A DNA stretch of 9,626 nt from positions 1 to 9,626 of the forward strand of contig CAZGTM010000100.1 of NCBI GenBank assembly GCA_964528595.1. The letters run 5' to 3'. This DNA is from CAYFKJ01 sp964528595 (GTDB lineage Bacteria > Pseudomonadota > Alphaproteobacteria > UBA2966). This document shows positions 9,152 through 9,626 of the stretch, piece by piece. The notes under the pieces are model-generated. The model saw nothing but the letters and a program-made list of their open reading frames with translations. It did not search any database and had not been told where the DNA came from. A program made the translations under genes and the position numbers. Every line of letters begins with the position of its first letter. Position 1 is the stretch's first letter.

Positions 9152-9436
9152 ATGTCGTCACAGGCCGTGCCAACCATCCTCATCGACAATGACCGCACCC
9201 GCGTGACGGAATGGCGGTTTGCGCCGGGCGCCGCCACGGGCTGGCACCGTCATGACTACGACTACGTTGTCGTGCCCATCATGGATGGCAGGCTCAAGCT
9301 CGTCGACGCCGAGGGGCAGGCGAACTTTGCCGAGCTTAAATTGGGGGTGCCCTATTTCCGGGAGGAGGGTGTCGAACACGACGTCATCAACGCCAACGAT
9401 TATGAATTCGCCTTCATCGAGACGGAATTCAAGTAG
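9152..9436 (+). CDS. Small cupin-domain protein
   Basis: A 94-residue protein that is nearly all one cupin barrel. The first cupin motif is GWHRHDYDYVVVPIMDG (30-46), giving metal-ligand histidines His32 and His34. The usual glutamate of this motif is replaced (Asp37/Tyr38). The second motif GVEHDVIN (73-80) gives His76 and the family Asn80. Three histidines can still bind a metal. Such stand-alone cupins include small dioxygenases, sugar isomerases and ligand-binding proteins, so the reaction cannot be named. The start is placed at the ATG at 9152, after AAGGGAAG. An earlier in-frame start at 9104 would add 16 residues and lacks such a site. It is divergent from the oxidoreductase, which suggests, but does not prove, a shared regulator. 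Confidence 0.88.
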   Translation: MSSQAVPTILIDNDRTRVTEWRFAPGAATGWHRHDYDYVVVPIMDGRLKLVDAEGQANFAELKLGVPYFREEGVEHDVINANDYEFAFIETEFK

Positions 9437-9444
9437 CCGCACCG

Positions 9445-9490
9445 CCGCAAATATTTTTGCGGACAAAATCGCGAAAGCCCCCTTTTTCGC
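9445..9490 (+). terminator. Two hairpins after the cupin gene, candidate terminator
   Basis: A perfect 7-bp stem (CCGCAAA 9445-9451, TTTGCGG 9456-9462, TATT loop) starts 8 bases after the cupin stop. A second stem pairs GCGAAA (9471-9476) with TTTCGC (9485-9490). Neither is followed by a clear T tract, so they are not classical intrinsic terminators. Their position still fits transcript-end or RNA-protecting structures. The rest of the gap to the tRNA shows no promoter I would defend. Confidence 0.4.
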
Positions 9491-9549
9491 AAGCGTGATT
9501 CCTGATAGGGGTATGCCGCCCGCCGGGCAGGGGCCATCGGCCACACTGG

Positions 9550-9626
9550 GGGCCCGTAGCTCAACTGGTTAGAGCCGGCCGCTCATAACGGTCTGGTTGC
9601 AGGTTCGAGTCCTGCCGGGCCCACCA
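9550..9626 (+). tRNA. tRNA-Ile2 (anticodon CAU, AUA reader after lysidine modification)
   Basis: A complete 77-nt tRNA gene with encoded CCA. The acceptor stem GGGCCCG/CGGGCCC is perfect over 7 bp. The D arm is GCTC/GAGC, the anticodon stem GGCCG/CGGTC contains one G-U pair, the variable loop has 5 nt, and the T arm is GCAGG/CCTGC with loop TTCGAGT. The anticodon CAT is at 9584-9586 in loop CTCATAA. CAU occurs in initiator Met, elongator Met and Ile2 tRNAs. The GGGCCC acceptor end, C-T-C-A-T-A-A loop and TGGTT variable loop resemble bacterial Ile2 (E. coli ileX type). A paired first base pair and no run of three G-C pairs at the anticodon stem argue against initiator. The identity depends on modification of C34 by TilS. 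The window ends at its last base. Confidence 0.93.

Noticed and set aside
9550..9626. Integration site (attachment site) at the tRNA
   Set aside because: tRNA genes often serve as such sites, but the window ends at the CCA and no integrase or repeat of the tRNA 3' end is seen inside.

Overview
The window reads as a chromosomal segment of a GC-rich alphaproteobacterium, possibly Rhodospirillales-like. The evidence is the divergent carA / yqeY-dnaG-rpoD arrangement, the style of the sigma-70 and primase proteins, and the overall composition. The order is inferred from gene content and was not tested by phylogeny.

Left part (1-1978, minus strand): the first 270 codons of carB and a complete carA, overlapping by 8 bases. 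They encode carbamoyl-phosphate synthetase, the entry point to arginine and pyrimidine synthesis. A convincing sigma-70-type promoter (TTGACT, 17-bp spacer, TATCTT) lies about 120 bases upstream of carA. It would give a leader of about 110 nt that contains short direct repeats.

Centre (2243-6829, plus strand): a macromolecular-synthesis type cluster of yqeY (GatB/YqeY domain), dnaG (primase) and rpoD (major sigma factor), closed by a strong intrinsic terminator. An AT-rich stretch in the carA/yqeY divergent gap probably holds the forward promoter. A TTGACA box inside the 3' end of dnaG may be part of an extra rpoD promoter.

Right part (6911-9436): a less conserved group of small metabolic genes. 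Two overlapping VOC-fold (glyoxalase/extradiol dioxygenase) genes lie on the plus strand. An FAD/NAD(P)H oxidoreductase of the NDH-2-like group runs on the minus strand and collides with the second VOC gene at a shared TTAA stop. A small cupin gene is divergent from the oxidoreductase. Together they look like an oxidative or aromatic/quinone-related accessory set, but no substrate can be named.

The window ends exactly at the CCA end of a CAU-anticodon tRNA, best read as tRNA-Ile2, the lysidine-modified AUA reader. I see no mobile element, CRISPR array, phage gene or clearly new system. The points most worth following are the VOC/oxidoreductase/cupin group, the 4-base tail-to-tail overlap, the possible internal promoter in dnaG and the carA leader repeats.
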